Shown in pieces: positions 47,103-58,024 of a stretch of 64,000 bases of DNA. The position numbers and the translations under genes are program-made. The number at the start of each line of letters is the position of its first letter. Position 1 is the stretch's first letter. The notes beneath the pieces are model-generated. The model ran no database searches. It was not told where the DNA came from and was given only the letters and a program-made list of their open reading frames with translations. This DNA is from Bryopsis sp. KO-2023 (Eukaryota; Chlorophyta; Ulvophyceae; Bryopsidales; Bryopsidaceae): contig BSYQ01000001.1 in the NCBI GenBank assembly GCA_030272585.1, positions 7,378,001-7,442,000 of the forward strand, given 5' to 3'.

Positions 47103-47344
47103 ATCACAGTCTTGAAATTTGCAGTGGAAGTTTTGCAACACATTTAGCCGGATCGTCATGTTGTTGAATTTTTTGAAGGTTTTTCAAGCACAGTAACTTA
47201 AAACGGCGACACCAATCAACGATCCCAGTCAGTCCTTATCTACAAGCACTCAACACCATCAAGTGCACCAGACAAAGCCCATTCAAACCCCTTGAATTCC
47301 TCTCAAAAGACCCCACTAGCCATTGGTTGATTTATTTCCAGTGC

Positions 47345-50300
47345 TCAGCCTAGGCCTGTGGGTGGTATCCACCGCTCCTTGTCACGTTTCCTTTGCTGTC
47401 CCGGCCTGCCTGCTTCATCGCCACGTTCCACTCCTAATCCAGCCACACTCACCTCCTGAACTTCCCCCTGCCTCAACTGAGTTGCTCTACTCTCCATCAC
47501 CCCCACCAGAGCATCGACCCGGTGATGTTCACATTTAAAGTAGTCCAATTCGCTGGCCAATTGACAGTTGCTGGCCTCCAGCTCCCGAAGCTTTTGATCC
47601 TTCCAAACCGTTTCTTCCCTGATCTTTGCAAGCTCTAAAGAAAAACATCCACCCTTGATTCGAGATTCGAAACTTGCATGACTTAGCAAAATCAGAAAAG
47701 AAAGTGCTGGAGATTTATTGGTGCAAGTCTGACTAGTTACCTTGGAGCACCATGTGATAATCAGAAATAGCTTGCTTGAGGGCGATCTCTACCTCTTGCA
47801 ACCGGTGGGCAACTTCAGGGGTAGGTGCGTGGGAGAGACGATGCTCATACGAGTGGAGCTCAACCTGGTTCAACACATTGGACCTTACCCACACTTACAA
47901 ACCCTCTGAAAAGTTGAATGGAATCATTTCCTGGGACGCTTTTTCTGTACCTGGAGCTGCATGTTCTCTCTCTTGAGCGCTTCGTTTTCAACCTGGATTC
48001 GATGGACAGTCTCCGTCAATCTTCTGGACTCTTGGTAGAAGCCCTGCTGTTGTTTTTCCACTCCTGCCCTGGTTTCTTGTATTACACCCGACTGACGTGC
48101 AACCTCCCCTTCAAGCAGACGTACTTGATGTTGAAGCCGTGCGTTCGATTCTTGGTAGGCGCTGATCTCTCGCCGCCTACCCTCTTCCTGATTTCAGCAA
48201 AAATACTCCACATCATTTGTGGTTCGAAGACTTTTGCACTGAGCTTCAGCACGCCTTAACACACCTCGGCTTTCCAGCGAGCCCAATCCTCATCCCGTTC
48301 CATTTTGATTTTGCTTGCGGCGTTCTTGTTCGCGTCTGCTTCCTCCACCCTCTTCTTGAGACCCTCGATCTCCGATTCATACTTGGATCGGAGCTTCTCT
48401 ATCTTCGCTTCAGCCGCGCTGGAACTCTTTTGGCAGGTCTACACAGTGGAGCAGTTCATTTTGCTGCGTTGAACAGCCAAAATTCTGCTTGTTCTGGATG
48501 CGTTTATTAGAGTTCATATTTAAGCCGAGATATTGCAACCCTGCTGATTCATTTGCTGCTTGATTTTCATGCCCCAACCTCTGCGAGCTCTTTCGCACTC
48601 TCGACTTCCTCTTTGGCTTGCTGTGATTTGTCCTGGTGGAGCATCAATTCTTGCTGGAAGCGATGCAAATCCTGCAGCAGAGCCGCCATCCTCACGTCGC
48701 CGTCTCTGCAACGAGTCCTCAGCCGTTCCACTTCCAACAAGAGCTCTTTTTCTCGAATCGTAGCCTCTCCCACATCAACTCCAGCCTTCGCAAGCACCAC
48801 ATATTCAGTTCGTGCTTTTTTCAGTTTGAAACGATCAGGAATGCGAACTGGTTCTCACTTTAGTAGCCTTTTCTTCCAATTGCGCAGCCTGGCTTGTCAG
48901 CTCGAGTATTTTCCTTTCTTTTTCCTGAAGAGAGGCATCAGCCTTGTCCTTTACCAGTTTCAGGTGTTCCAATTGTTGGATCAACTGTTTTTCCTCCTTC
49001 GAAGAGGGTGCCTAACACAGCATCAGTATGCACTTTAGAAAAGAAATCGTCAGGTCGTCCTTTCTCGATGGATGGATCTGTGCATTGAAGCAAGGGGCGG
49101 GGGAGAGGGAGAGGAGGAGGATGAGATTTCGAGCGCCCTACCTCTGACTCCCGACGAAGATTTTTCTCCTCAATGGCCTTCATTTTTGCGAGCGCATCAT
49201 CGCAAGACTCTTTAGCCTTTCGCAACTCCTCCTCCAGCCTTGCATTTTCTTTTTCTCGCAGCTCAGCATTGCGCTGAATATGCCGTGCTTCGAGGTGGGC
49301 TTTGTTGAGATCCTCCAGGGCCTTGTCTCTTTCCCCTCTGATTTTCTCCTGCTCCCCTCTCGCAGCGCTGAGCTGGCTTTCGACCTGAAGGATCGTCTGA
49401 GCCGATGCTTTGGATTTTCTCTCCGCTGCTTCAAACTCTGCCTTCAAACTTTGGTGCCCTTTTTGGGATTTCTCTTTGTCCTCCAATATTTCGTTGTTGA
49501 GGTCGTCCTTCAGCTTTTTGAGACTGGTAACCTTCACATGGTTTTTGTGGAGTGCTTTTAGAACAGTGTGGATGTGGAACAATGCAACATGTGAAAAATG
49601 CAGGCGTTTTCACCTGCGTTTCCAGATCTTCTTTCTCTTTTGCCATCCTCCCTGCTTCTTCTCTTGTTTGGTCTTCAAGCGCCTTGTAATTGGACTGTAG
49701 TACCTTGTGCTCTTCCACCTTGGTGTCGAGCTGCCGTTTCATTCTCTCTATTTCATCATGCAGTCCACGAAACTCTATGTCTCTGCTCGATAAATCTTTC
49801 TTCAGGTTGGCAACTAGGGAGGAATGCTTTTGCAACGATTCGTTAAGCGCAGCATTGTCTTTCGCTAAGAGACCGATCTGTGCATCCCTTTCTTGCTCCG
49901 CCTGAAGTTCCATTAGAGATAATTTGTTTCCTAAACAACTCTCAATGTGGGCTCCAGCGATTGAATCAGTGTTAGTGCGCACCTGTCGTGTTTGGGATTG
50001 GGAAGCCTGAAGATCCACCTGGATTTGTTTGAAATCTTCATTTCGAGCTTGGAGGGTTTGCTTCAGTTGGTACATATCTTCTGTTACAGCCGCCTTTTCA
50101 GACTCTGATGCTTGAAGAAGGTTTTTCAAGTTTTCCACGTTAGCATGCAATTGGCCCAAATCCGCTCCTCGGGTTGCTTGAAAATCAAGCAGTTGCTCCT
50201 GTGTCATAAATTTGTGAGAATAAAATGCTTATTGTCAGGAGCAGTTGAAGTGTTGGAATAATTCCTTCGCTCTATGTACCTTGAGCGAGCTAGCGGCGGA

Positions 50301-52651
50301 CTCTGCTTCGAATTTTTCTGCCACAGTTCTTTCCAGATCTCTCGATAAAATTTCGAGCTTTTCAGAAGATTGTTGGTGGGAAGCAGCAGCTCTCTCTCTA
50401 AGATCTGCTGCCTGAAAGTCATAACAAAGTCGAGCGATTAGATTTGAAAGAGCAATTTGTCACATAGAATAAAAATCTGCCTTAGTGGAAAAAAAAGGGG
50501 AAAACTACTACCTCCCGCATCACAGCTTCAAGCTGTTCCCTTTGCTTTTGGAGCTCATGTGTAAGATAGTTCTGATTCCGTTCATGACCCGTCTCTGCTT
50601 GAGACATCCTTGTCAGTTGTTCCTGAGCATGCTTCTCATAGTCATTCTTCATCTGGTCAGCACTGATTTGTAGAGCATGCTTCTCCTGCTGCACCTCTCT
50701 GAGTTGGTTTTCTACTCCAGCTAGGCGCTCAAGTTTCATGTTAAGCTCTGTATTCGCTTGCATCACACCATTGAACTTCCCCTCTGCCTTGAATGGAAAC
50801 ACAGAATATTTTGCTCGATTAGTTATCCCAAAAAAGTATAAAATGTGTGCATGCAATTAAGGAGATAGGAAGAATTCACCACCTGAAGCAGCTCTTTTTG
50901 GGTCTCATCAGCTGCTGTCTGGAGCGAATCTCGGGATGCTTCCAATTGAGCAAGCAAGTCTTTCTTATCCCTGTCAAACTGAACAATAGAAAAAATTATT
51001 GCATTTTTCCCTTTTCAAAAAGTCTGTTCCAATGCTTTTTTTTTCATTTTTTTTGTTCTTTCTGGGATGACCTACTCTTTCTGCGTCCTCTCTCCACTGA
51101 GACTCAGCAGCAAATATCCTTATTCCCTTGTTGTTGACTGTCCAGACATGCCAGCCCACCGTCCCAATGAATTTTACAAAGCTTCCTTGGTCTCCCAACT
51201 GAGATACAACTTCTCCTGTTACTGCGTCCAGAATACAGATCTGACGATCTGCAGAGCCTGTCCATACCTGCGCGATAGAACCCCCCCCTTTTGTCACTGT
51301 AAAGAACAACCGGAAAACTATCACACAATCAGAAATGAAAGAAAAAAATCAAAAGTGAGTCGCTACACACCTGGGATCCAACTTTGGTGGCGGTTGCGAT
51401 CCTGGAGGAGTGTGCTTTGGTGCGCAGTTTCATTGTATCCCCTGACCAAACAATGACCTCGCCATTTTCGCAGCCACACCATACGTCCCCATTGATTTCT
51501 TGAAGACAGCTGACACCTGCAGAGGGCTCTCGATCGCGTGAGATGTCTCAATGCTGAGTTACCAGATTGTACGCTTGTCTGAATTAACTGCTGGCTAAGA
51601 CAGTGCACAGTTACCTGCCTGACTTTCAGCTCTCAGTGGAGCACCCGATCCATCGTCGAGTTTTCCATCCAATGCGTTAGGCTGGAATCTGAAAACAGAT
51701 CCATCTGCCGAGCCAGTGTAGACCGTGAATATTGGATGCTGCAAGGCGAGAACGCATTCTACTGCCCCGTGGTGGTGTCCACTGGTCGACAGAATTTCTC
51801 CTTCACGATTCCAGACTTTCACCTGAAATACACGCTGCATGGTTAGCACTCCAAAAACGCGAGGCGAGGAAGTCAAGCATCGAACTCTTACCTGAAAGTC
51901 TGCCCCTCCGGTTATCACTGTTCTGTTTGGGATCCCTTGAGTAACGCACAGAATTTCACCATTGTGGCCTCGAAACGGCTGCATCGAAAACACAGACGCT
52001 AGTAAGTCGATCTCCTTGTGTAACAAGCAACCCAACCTTGAAAGCATCAGCGTGCAGATCGAATTCTACCTTTCTCTTTGGGAAACGAGTTTCAACATCA
52101 TATATTGCAATGTGACCATCTCCCAAACACGCCCACAAATCAGATTCCACCACCAGCAAGGCGTGCACCATCGACGAAAACGACTCTGCTTCGATGACAG
52201 CTTCTGAACTGCATTTCAAAAGACAAGCTGTTGGTTTTGCTGAAAATAAGCAGCACACCAGTATCCAACTGGTTTCTTTTCAGATGATATCGATCTATTC
52301 CTTGAATATTACACCATTCACTCAGCATCTGCATCATTACACGGAGTGGGTGAGTGGAGAGGTGAATGTTGCATGCTCAGCCAAATAAGGGTGGTTTCGT
52401 GCATCATCCTACCTGCCATCAGTAAGAGACCATTTTCTGATCCCTTTTCTGGTGGATGTGTACAGCTCGTTTGCAACCTGTGTGACAGCCCTGGCATTCG
52501 AACTATTTTTGTTGACCAATTCCTCGACAGTTGCCCAGCCCAAGGCCCCAGGGGCCAGCTGCTCGCTGGCCACAACTCCAGTTCTTGTGACAGGCCTGAC
52601 ATCCATATCGGCAGTGTGGCTTGGAGAGACGTCTGGACCATCAAGTCCCAA
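47345..52651 (-). CDS. Large WD40-repeat plus coiled-coil protein, 1208 residues
   Basis: Eighteen minus-strand exons: 52413-52651, 52037-52208, 51892-51978, 51615-51822, 51371-51516, 51076-51267, 50883-50978, 50512-50787, 50280-50411, 49983-50198, 49614-49901, 49142-49531, 48859-49011, 48579-48785, 48265-48438, 47951-48187, 47741-47864 and 47345-47634. Most introns are phase 0 and the total is a multiple of three. Residues 1 to about 370 form WD40 blades (SSMVHALLVVESDLWACLGDGHIAIYDVE, GHNGEILCVTQG, VKVWNREGEIL, VECVLALQHPIFTVYTGSADGSVFRF, VWTGSADRQICILDA). The remaining 840 residues are an almost unbroken coiled coil rich in Glu, Gln, Lys and Leu. This suits a scaffold or tether at cytoskeleton, cilium or Golgi, but no family is recognised. 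The last exon could splice again at GTGAGT near 47448. The start is 90 bases from the divergent Mpv17-type gene. Confidence 0.8.
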
Positions 52652-52741
52652 CTAATGCAAGAAACTCAGATACTGGCGATTCGAGGCAATCATGTATCCA
52701 CATTTTGAGCAGGAAATGTAGCCCTTTCGTCGCATTTTGGT

Positions 52742-53590
52742 ATGCAGACATCGAAGAAGGTTGTTTCGGGATTGATAGGGAGCTGGTCAAGGAATATTTT
52801 CTCGCACGTGGGAAACGGCTTCGTCGGTGCCGGGTGCGAGATGCGGTGTATGGGTGGATCCGTTTCGACGGGCGCGAGGTTCGGAAATTTTTTGCGTCCT
52901 GGGTGTGGAGGGCGCGGAAGGTTATCGACTAAAGCTACTGGTGGTGGAAGTGGCGGTAGCGGGGGGAAGAGTTTAGGGGGTGGCGGTGGTGGTGGCGAGG
53001 AAGGGGGGAAGGCCCCACTGGGCTGGGCGGGGGCGTTGTGGGCAGCATACTTGCGACAACTCACCGTTCGTCCCATAATGACGAAGGCGTTGACGTCTGG
53101 AGCACTGAACGCCGTCGGCGATGTGCTTTGTCAAAACTATTTCGAGCCAGACGCGAAGTTCAACTACAAGCGCTTAGCCACTTTCAGCTTCTTGGGTTTT
53201 GCCCTGGTGGGGCCCACACTGCACACTTGGTATGGAGTGCTTACACGGATTTTCACTGCTCCTGGGGCAAAAGGAGCAATCGGTTCCCTGGCTCTGGATC
53301 AATTATTATTCGCTCCAGCTTTCTGTGGGGTGTTTTTTGCATCTTTGCTGACCCTGGAGGGCCGACCACAAGAAGTACCCGGCAAACTGAAGCAAGATTG
53401 GTTTGGGGCAGTTTTAATGAATTGGAAGATCTGGGTGCCTGCACAGTTGGTAAATTTTTGGTTGATACCGCCTCATCTCAGAGTGCTCTGTGCAAACATG
53501 ACGGCCCTGGTTTGGAATACTTATCTATCATGGGCTAGCCACACCGTGGTGAAAGAGTTGCATGAAAAGAAAAGTGTGGAATTGGAGTGA
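52742..53590 (+). CDS. Mpv17/PMP22-family organelle membrane protein
   Basis: A single-exon gene of 282 residues. Mpv17/PMP22 proteins are four-helix membrane proteins of mitochondria, peroxisomes or plastids, some acting as channels. From about residue 100: LWAAYLRQLTVRPIMTKALTSGALNAVGDVLCQ, then RLATFSFLGFALVGPTLHTWYGVL, LALDQLLFAPAF, and the signature block LKQDWFGAVLMNWKIWVPAQLVNFWLIPPHLRVL ending NTYLSWASH, all typical of the family. The first 95 residues are an added, Gly- and Arg-rich extension with a poly-Gly stretch, suggesting import into mitochondria or plastids. The start at 52742 is the first ATG in frame. Which organelle it serves cannot be told from sequence. Confidence 0.92.
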   Translation: MQTSKKVVSGLIGSWSRNIFSHVGNGFVGAGCEMRCMGGSVSTGARFGNFLRPGCGGRGRLSTKATGGGSGGSGGKSLGGGGGGGEEGGKAPLGWAGALWAAYLRQLTVRPIMTKALTSGALNAVGDVLCQNYFEPDAKFNYKRLATFSFLGFALVGPTLHTWYGVLTRIFTAPGAKGAIGSLALDQLLFAPAFCGVFFASLLTLEGRPQEVPGKLKQDWFGAVLMNWKIWVPAQLVNFWLIPPHLRVLCANMTALVWNTYLSWASHTVVKELHEKKSVELE

Positions 53591-54622
53591 GGATCAAATC
53601 GAGCGATGGGCACATAGACTTGGCAGAGAGGGTGTTTATCTTTTTTTCAGGAAGGGGACCAGAGACAACGGTGATTGCGTTGTCGGTTGTGATTGACAAC
53701 GGTGCTCGATTGCGTTTCGTTCTTGTTTTGTGTTTGGGAAGTGGGTGGGTGGTAGGGGTAGGGGGGGTTGGAAGGACAAGTATTGTTCTGCATAGAAAGA
53801 AGGTTTTTTCGCGTCACCTCGACGATATTCTGGGATGGTAGCAATGAAACGGATGTGTGGGGTTAGGTTGTAGAGTAGGAAGGTCAGTACCCTGGAAAAA
53901 GGGGGGCATGGTCATGGACGGGGCCATTGTTCATGCAGGATTTAACTCTTGAAAAAGCAGTTTTGGATCGAATTGAAATTTTAACGCCTTGGTGGTGACC
54001 ATGCAACTACACCCTTCATCGTATTTAGTGTAGCCTGCACTATTTCCGTGTACGGCAGAAATTTTAGAAAACAGAAAATAGTGTGGGCCACACTATTTCC
54101 GAAATCTACACTTCTAGTTAACGTTTCGGTTTTCCATGAATTAGTGTGGCCTGCACTATTACTGAGGTAACACTATTAAAAGACCCACACTAAATACGAT
54201 TGAGGGTGTAGCTTTCGGTGTGATCCATTTCCGAAGCAGGGCTGGGAACATTCCTTATCCAATCAATGGAAATAGTTTTTTTTTCCAGGCTGTGTGTAGA
54301 CACAAATATCTTACAGAAAAAGGCCAAGAGACAATGAGAAGCATCTCTTATCCTCCCACTTTGTGTTCAGTTCTGTAATAAACTTCAAGGTAATTTTCCT
54401 CAACAGAGTTATACTGCAGTAACTGATTCTTGATTGCACCACAGGGAAAAAGAATGATCCCCACTGCCAGATTCCTGGGTGTTCTCAGTCTGACATTCGG
54501 TCACACTTTCCACGACAGAGAGGAGTCAAGGCGTCATCGCAGGCCAAAAATTCATACCGTTTGCAACTTACATTGGCGGTGGTAGGTGGTCCCCCCCTGA
54601 AACGGTCCGAACACACGCTTGC
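53591..54622. other. Intergenic stretch containing a miniature element
   Basis: The left part is the 3' region of the Mpv17-type gene (G/T-rich). A 205-base inverted-repeat element lies at 54007-54211. The right part is the Pcc1 promoter. No other gene was seen. Confidence 0.5.
54007..54211. mobile_element. Miniature inverted-repeat element, about 205 bases
   Basis: The ends are near-perfect inverted repeats: CTACACCCTTCATCGTATTTAGTGT starting at 54007 and, on the other strand from 54211, the same with three mismatches (TCA for TTC region). The outermost CTA/TAG allows a TA target duplication. The interior repeats GTGTGGCCTGCACTATT-like units in both orientations (near 54029, 54082, 54143), so the whole element can fold. 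It has no coding capacity. It is unrelated in sequence to the element at 20732. Confidence 0.75.
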
Positions 54623-54934
54623 ATGGCAGCTCCAGCCGCTACAGGAGCGCTCACCAAGGCGACGAACGGTGGAGGGTCAGAAGTCGCCAAGCCGCACACG
54701 TTTTCTGGCAGCATCAGTTTCAACTCCGCTGAGGATGCGTTGATGGTTTTGAAGTCTGTTGTTGTGGACGCCGAGCTGAGAGTAGACCAAGTATCCAGGG
54801 AACTGAAAGTCGAAGGAAACGAAATTGTGATACGCTTCGAGGCTTCGGAGGCGAGATTGCTCCGTTCAGCTGTAGGCACTTGTCTGGAGCTGCTGAACCT
54901 TGCGACGGCGACGCTGGAGCGTTTTCGAATCTAA
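54623..54934 (+). CDS. PCC1: KEOPS complex subunit Pcc1 (LAGE3-like)
   Basis: A single exon of 103 residues. Pcc1 is the small dimerisation subunit of KEOPS, which makes the t6A base on ANN-decoding tRNAs and also affects telomeres and transcription. After about 25 variable residues the family fold is complete: FSGSISFNSAEDALMVLKS, then VDAELRVDQVSRELKVEGNEIVIRFEA, then SEARLLRSAVGTCLELLNLATATLERF. The RFEA.EARLLR.S.. block is the best signature. The RING gene starts 107 bases downstream on the same strand. Confidence 0.92.
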   Translation: MAAPAATGALTKATNGGGSEVAKPHTFSGSISFNSAEDALMVLKSVVVDAELRVDQVSRELKVEGNEIVIRFEASEARLLRSAVGTCLELLNLATATLERFRI

Positions 54935-55041
54935 CTCTGGCATCTTGTGTCGTTGAGGTTTTCCTTCCTCGTTCTATATTGATTCATTCGGGGACGGTTT
55001 AGTGCAGTGAACTTTTCTTTTGGGGTAGGGGTGGTTAGAGG

Positions 55042-56556
55042 ATGGAAGACGATGTGTCTTCGAGGGGTATCGATAGGGAAGGTCTGGAGGATTCCTCACG
55101 AGAGATGGGTGGTGGTGAGGATGCGGAGGTTGGACCTTCGAAAAGTGTGACCAAAGAGTTGATCGGAGAAGGAAGGGAATCTGGTGTAGAAAGAGCGGTG
55201 AATATTGAGGAGAAAGAAACAGCTGGTGGAGGGTCAGACAGGCGGGGGGTGGCTCCCAGCTTGGGTGGAACAACCAGTTTGACTTTGGAAAAAGGGGGTG
55301 TTGATGCCAAAAGAGCTGCAAAAGACAAGTCCAATGCTGGAGATGTTAACAAGACTGGGTCAGGGTTGGTGGGGAAAGTGAAAAGCTTAAGTGGGAACTC
55401 GGGAAAACTCGCTGTTGGGGAAGGATGTGATGGACAGGGTGTGGTTGGGGGCAGCTTCCGGGAAGGAGACGCTAATCTGGATGTGGAAATGGGGGTCCTG
55501 AATCTTGAGGGGGAGGTGTTGAAGGATGGATGCGAGTCTTTACTCTCGCAGCCCATCGCCAGAGCCCTCTCCTGCAGCATTTGTCAGGGAATTTTGTTGG
55601 ATGCCTACAAGTGTCTGGAATGCATGCATTCGTATTGCTACACATGCGTGCGTCCCAGAGTGGAAATAGGGGATCCCAGAAACGTGTGCCCAGTTGAGAA
55701 GTGCGGCAGGCACGACATTGATGGCTTCACTCCAACCTATCTGGGGCCCAACCCCTTCGACCCAGTTAAGCCGAAGCTCTTGCCGGATTCCCTGCTGAGT
55801 GGAATCGTCAAAAAAGTGTTTGGCTTTGGGTCTTGTCCCCCTTCCCCTGACGATACGGATGGCACAGACGAGATGGAATTTGAGAAAGCAGACAAGGAGC
55901 CGTCGGGGGTCGGTCTGACAGATTCGAAGGGCGATTTGGCAGGGATGGGCACACCTTGCTCGTTGACAGGGGGTGTGGAAACTGACAATCAAAACTGGAA
56001 CTGTGACACGCATCCATTTGTTTCAGGGCCTGACCCTGGGGCCAGTGCGGTGAAAGTTCCGAGGAAAAGGAGCGCCAAAGGGACGTCCGATCGGAAGCCG
56101 AGAAAGACTGCACCCAAAGCGAAACCTGGAGCTGGCGGCTCCCATGCAACGCTGCCCAAGGGGTCCACAAGTGCTAAACGGAAACGGGGGTCAAAGCTGG
56201 CATTGTCACCAACGAAAAAATTACAGGCTACAGCGCAGAGCCTGGTGGAGTTGGCATTGTTCCCAGTGGATGCTCTGGACAAGTCTCAAGCATTACCAGC
56301 CCTGCAGTGTAATTACTTCAAAATGCCAGGGACTGTTTTGGTGGAGTTCTTGCTGAGATTCATCAGGGAAGAGTTGCAAAGCCCCCGGCTGGTGTTGTTC
56401 TGCAGGGATAGGCTGTTAATGCCTGATGCAAAGAAATCATTGGAATGGGTCAAGAAAGAGGTTTGGACGCCAATGGATGAGCATCACGACATTTTTACTT
56501 TATATTATTCCGACCACACCAGTCTCCCGGATGGTCACTGGCTTAGAGGAAATTGA
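55042..56556 (+). CDS. RING-RAWUL protein, Polycomb-group/DRIP-type E3 ligase
   Basis: A single exon of 504 residues. The first 170 residues are disordered, rich in Gly, Glu, Lys and Ser. A RING finger lies at about 180-230 (CSICQGILLDAYKCLEC, HSYCYTC, then CPVEKCG), with the spacing of BMI1/PCGF and plant DRIP proteins in its first half; the last Cys pair has four residues between instead of two. It is followed by a PDSLLSGIVKKVFG segment like the post-RING helix of that family. Basic SPT/K-rich linkers (KRKRGSK, PRKRSAK) suggest nuclear localisation. The C-terminal 100 residues fit a RAWUL ubiquitin-like fold (MPGTVLVEFLLRFIREEL, LVLFCRDRLLMPDAKKSLEWVKKEVW). It is probably a partner or E3 in histone H2A ubiquitination or a DREB2A-interacting type; the choice is uncertain. 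Confidence 0.8.
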   Translation: MEDDVSSRGIDREGLEDSSREMGGGEDAEVGPSKSVTKELIGEGRESGVERAVNIEEKETAGGGSDRRGVAPSLGGTTSLTLEKGGVDAKRAAKDKSNAGDVNKTGSGLVGKVKSLSGNSGKLAVGEGCDGQGVVGGSFREGDANLDVEMGVLNLEGEVLKDGCESLLSQPIARALSCSICQGILLDAYKCLECMHSYCYTCVRPRVEIGDPRNVCPVEKCGRHDIDGFTPTYLGPNPFDPVKPKLLPDSLLSGIVKKVFGFGSCPPSPDDTDGTDEMEFEKADKEPSGVGLTDSKGDLAGMGTPCSLTGGVETDNQNWNCDTHPFVSGPDPGASAVKVPRKRSAKGTSDRKPRKTAPKAKPGAGGSHATLPKGSTSAKRKRGSKLALSPTKKLQATAQSLVELALFPVDALDKSQALPALQCNYFKMPGTVLVEFLLRFIREELQSPRLVLFCRDRLLMPDAKKSLEWVKKEVWTPMDEHHDIFTLYYSDHTSLPDGHWLRGN

Positions 56557-56985
56557 CTGTGCCTGCATAGACAGAGGAGCACATATTTTACAGGGGGTAA
56601 TAGAAGGGGGGGGGAGGGGGAATGTTGTCCACACACAAGGCTTGAAGATTGTTACACCTTTTTGGAATCCTGTTGCAACCAATTTTTCTGACAGTGCCTT
56701 GGCAAAACCCCACCGAGTATTCAAACACCATTCGATTAATAGCTACATGTACCCTTTTTCTGCCCAACATAAAGCATTCAACAAGCCACTCAACTCGGCT
56801 CCGCATCCGCATCCACAGATGGGAGCTCACCCCCTAAACTTTATCGGAAGTCGACAATGCGAAACAAATCTACATCTCAGTCCCTTGCGGGGATGAGGAG
56901 GCACATCTTCCTAAAGTTTCACACAATCATTCATTGCCTGTTGAAGAAAATTCCATCCTTGCGGCTGCTCCCACAGTTGCTTCAA

Positions 56986-58024
56986 TCACATTGCCCATTT
57001 GAGTCTCTCGTCTCCATTCATAGCAGTGTATATCTTGACCACCTCAAAAAGCACACAAAGGCAAAAACAAATCAGCAGCAAGACGTGGATTTCCTTCTGT
57101 TCTTTCTTTTACTAGAGGGTACACATGAGCAGGCAATGAGACTCAGAGTTCAATTTCTGTTTTTTTCGGCGGCTATGCATTTCTTTCTTGCTGTTGCTGT
57201 TCCGCTGGCAATTTGCAGACCACCAGACCTCCGACAACCATGCAATCACCTGATCTGGACTCTCCACCCAAACAGGTCCAATTCGAACGGATATATATCG
57301 GCCCTGCCCTGAATTCTTGGAGCTCACACATTCCATGTGAACAGGTCCCACAAAGGACTCCACCAATTCCACCATCGAAGCCTTGAATTCAGACCCTCCA
57401 GTGCCAATTGCGGTGAAAGTGCGCTGACAGGGATATTCATTCACCTGTTAACATGGAATAGGAAATCGAACGAGATCCTCAAAAAGAAGTTATATGCCTG
57501 AACGAAACCCAACAAGCTAATCATACTTTGCGCTGTTTTCATTAACATGCAAGAACTGCTTTCATCTTGGGACGATCACTGATTTCGATTTAGCACCTTC
57601 TTGTCAATCTCTCTCCATTTCTCTTCTGAATTTGTGTCCCCAAATATCATGTTGTTACTGTTGGAGACCCGACCTTCCAGTTTAGACACCTCTGCATGCC
57701 AGGACACCCATTCTCACACTTAAGGCTCCAGCCAACAAAACCATCAAAGACGATACAGGACGTCTATGAGTCACGCTGAACACTGGCCATACCTCCCAGA
57801 CTGCGAGCCAAAGCGTCCGCGGGGTTGCTGGCGTCCAGGTTCCCGTTTGGGCGCGAAACCTTCTTGTCGTCTTTTCCGAACCCCTTTCCTGCTTTGTCGT
57901 CCTTGGAGCATCGCGCTGTAAGTCGGCCCCGTTTGCATCTCGCAATGCGCAAGGGTCGCGCGCAAGGGAGGGCGGACAGAGTGGAGGGGTTCAAAATTTG
58001 CATGGTTCTAGATTGGGCCAGCAA
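56986..58024 (-). CDS. DUF493 (YbeD-like) plastid protein
   Basis: Four exons, 57793-58024, 57597-57691, 57250-57444 and 56986-57042, encode 192 residues. The DUF493 fold is a small ferredoxin-like domain present in bacteria and in plant plastids, with unclear role. It is seen as YPCQRTFTAIGTGGSEFKASMVELVE, the GRYISVRIGPVWVESPDQV strand and the final exon VVKIYTAMNGDERLKWAM, which matches the family's closing helix. The first exon is a typical plastid transit peptide (Ala/Arg/Cys/Lys-rich, SALPCARPLRIARCKRG), and the linker NSEEKWREIDKKV precedes the domain. A second Met at position 8 (58003) is an equally good start. Confidence 0.85.

Noticed and set aside
55035..55580. 181-codon minus-strand Ser/Pro-rich frame
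   Set aside because: It is a shadow of the disordered N-terminal part of the RING protein gene.
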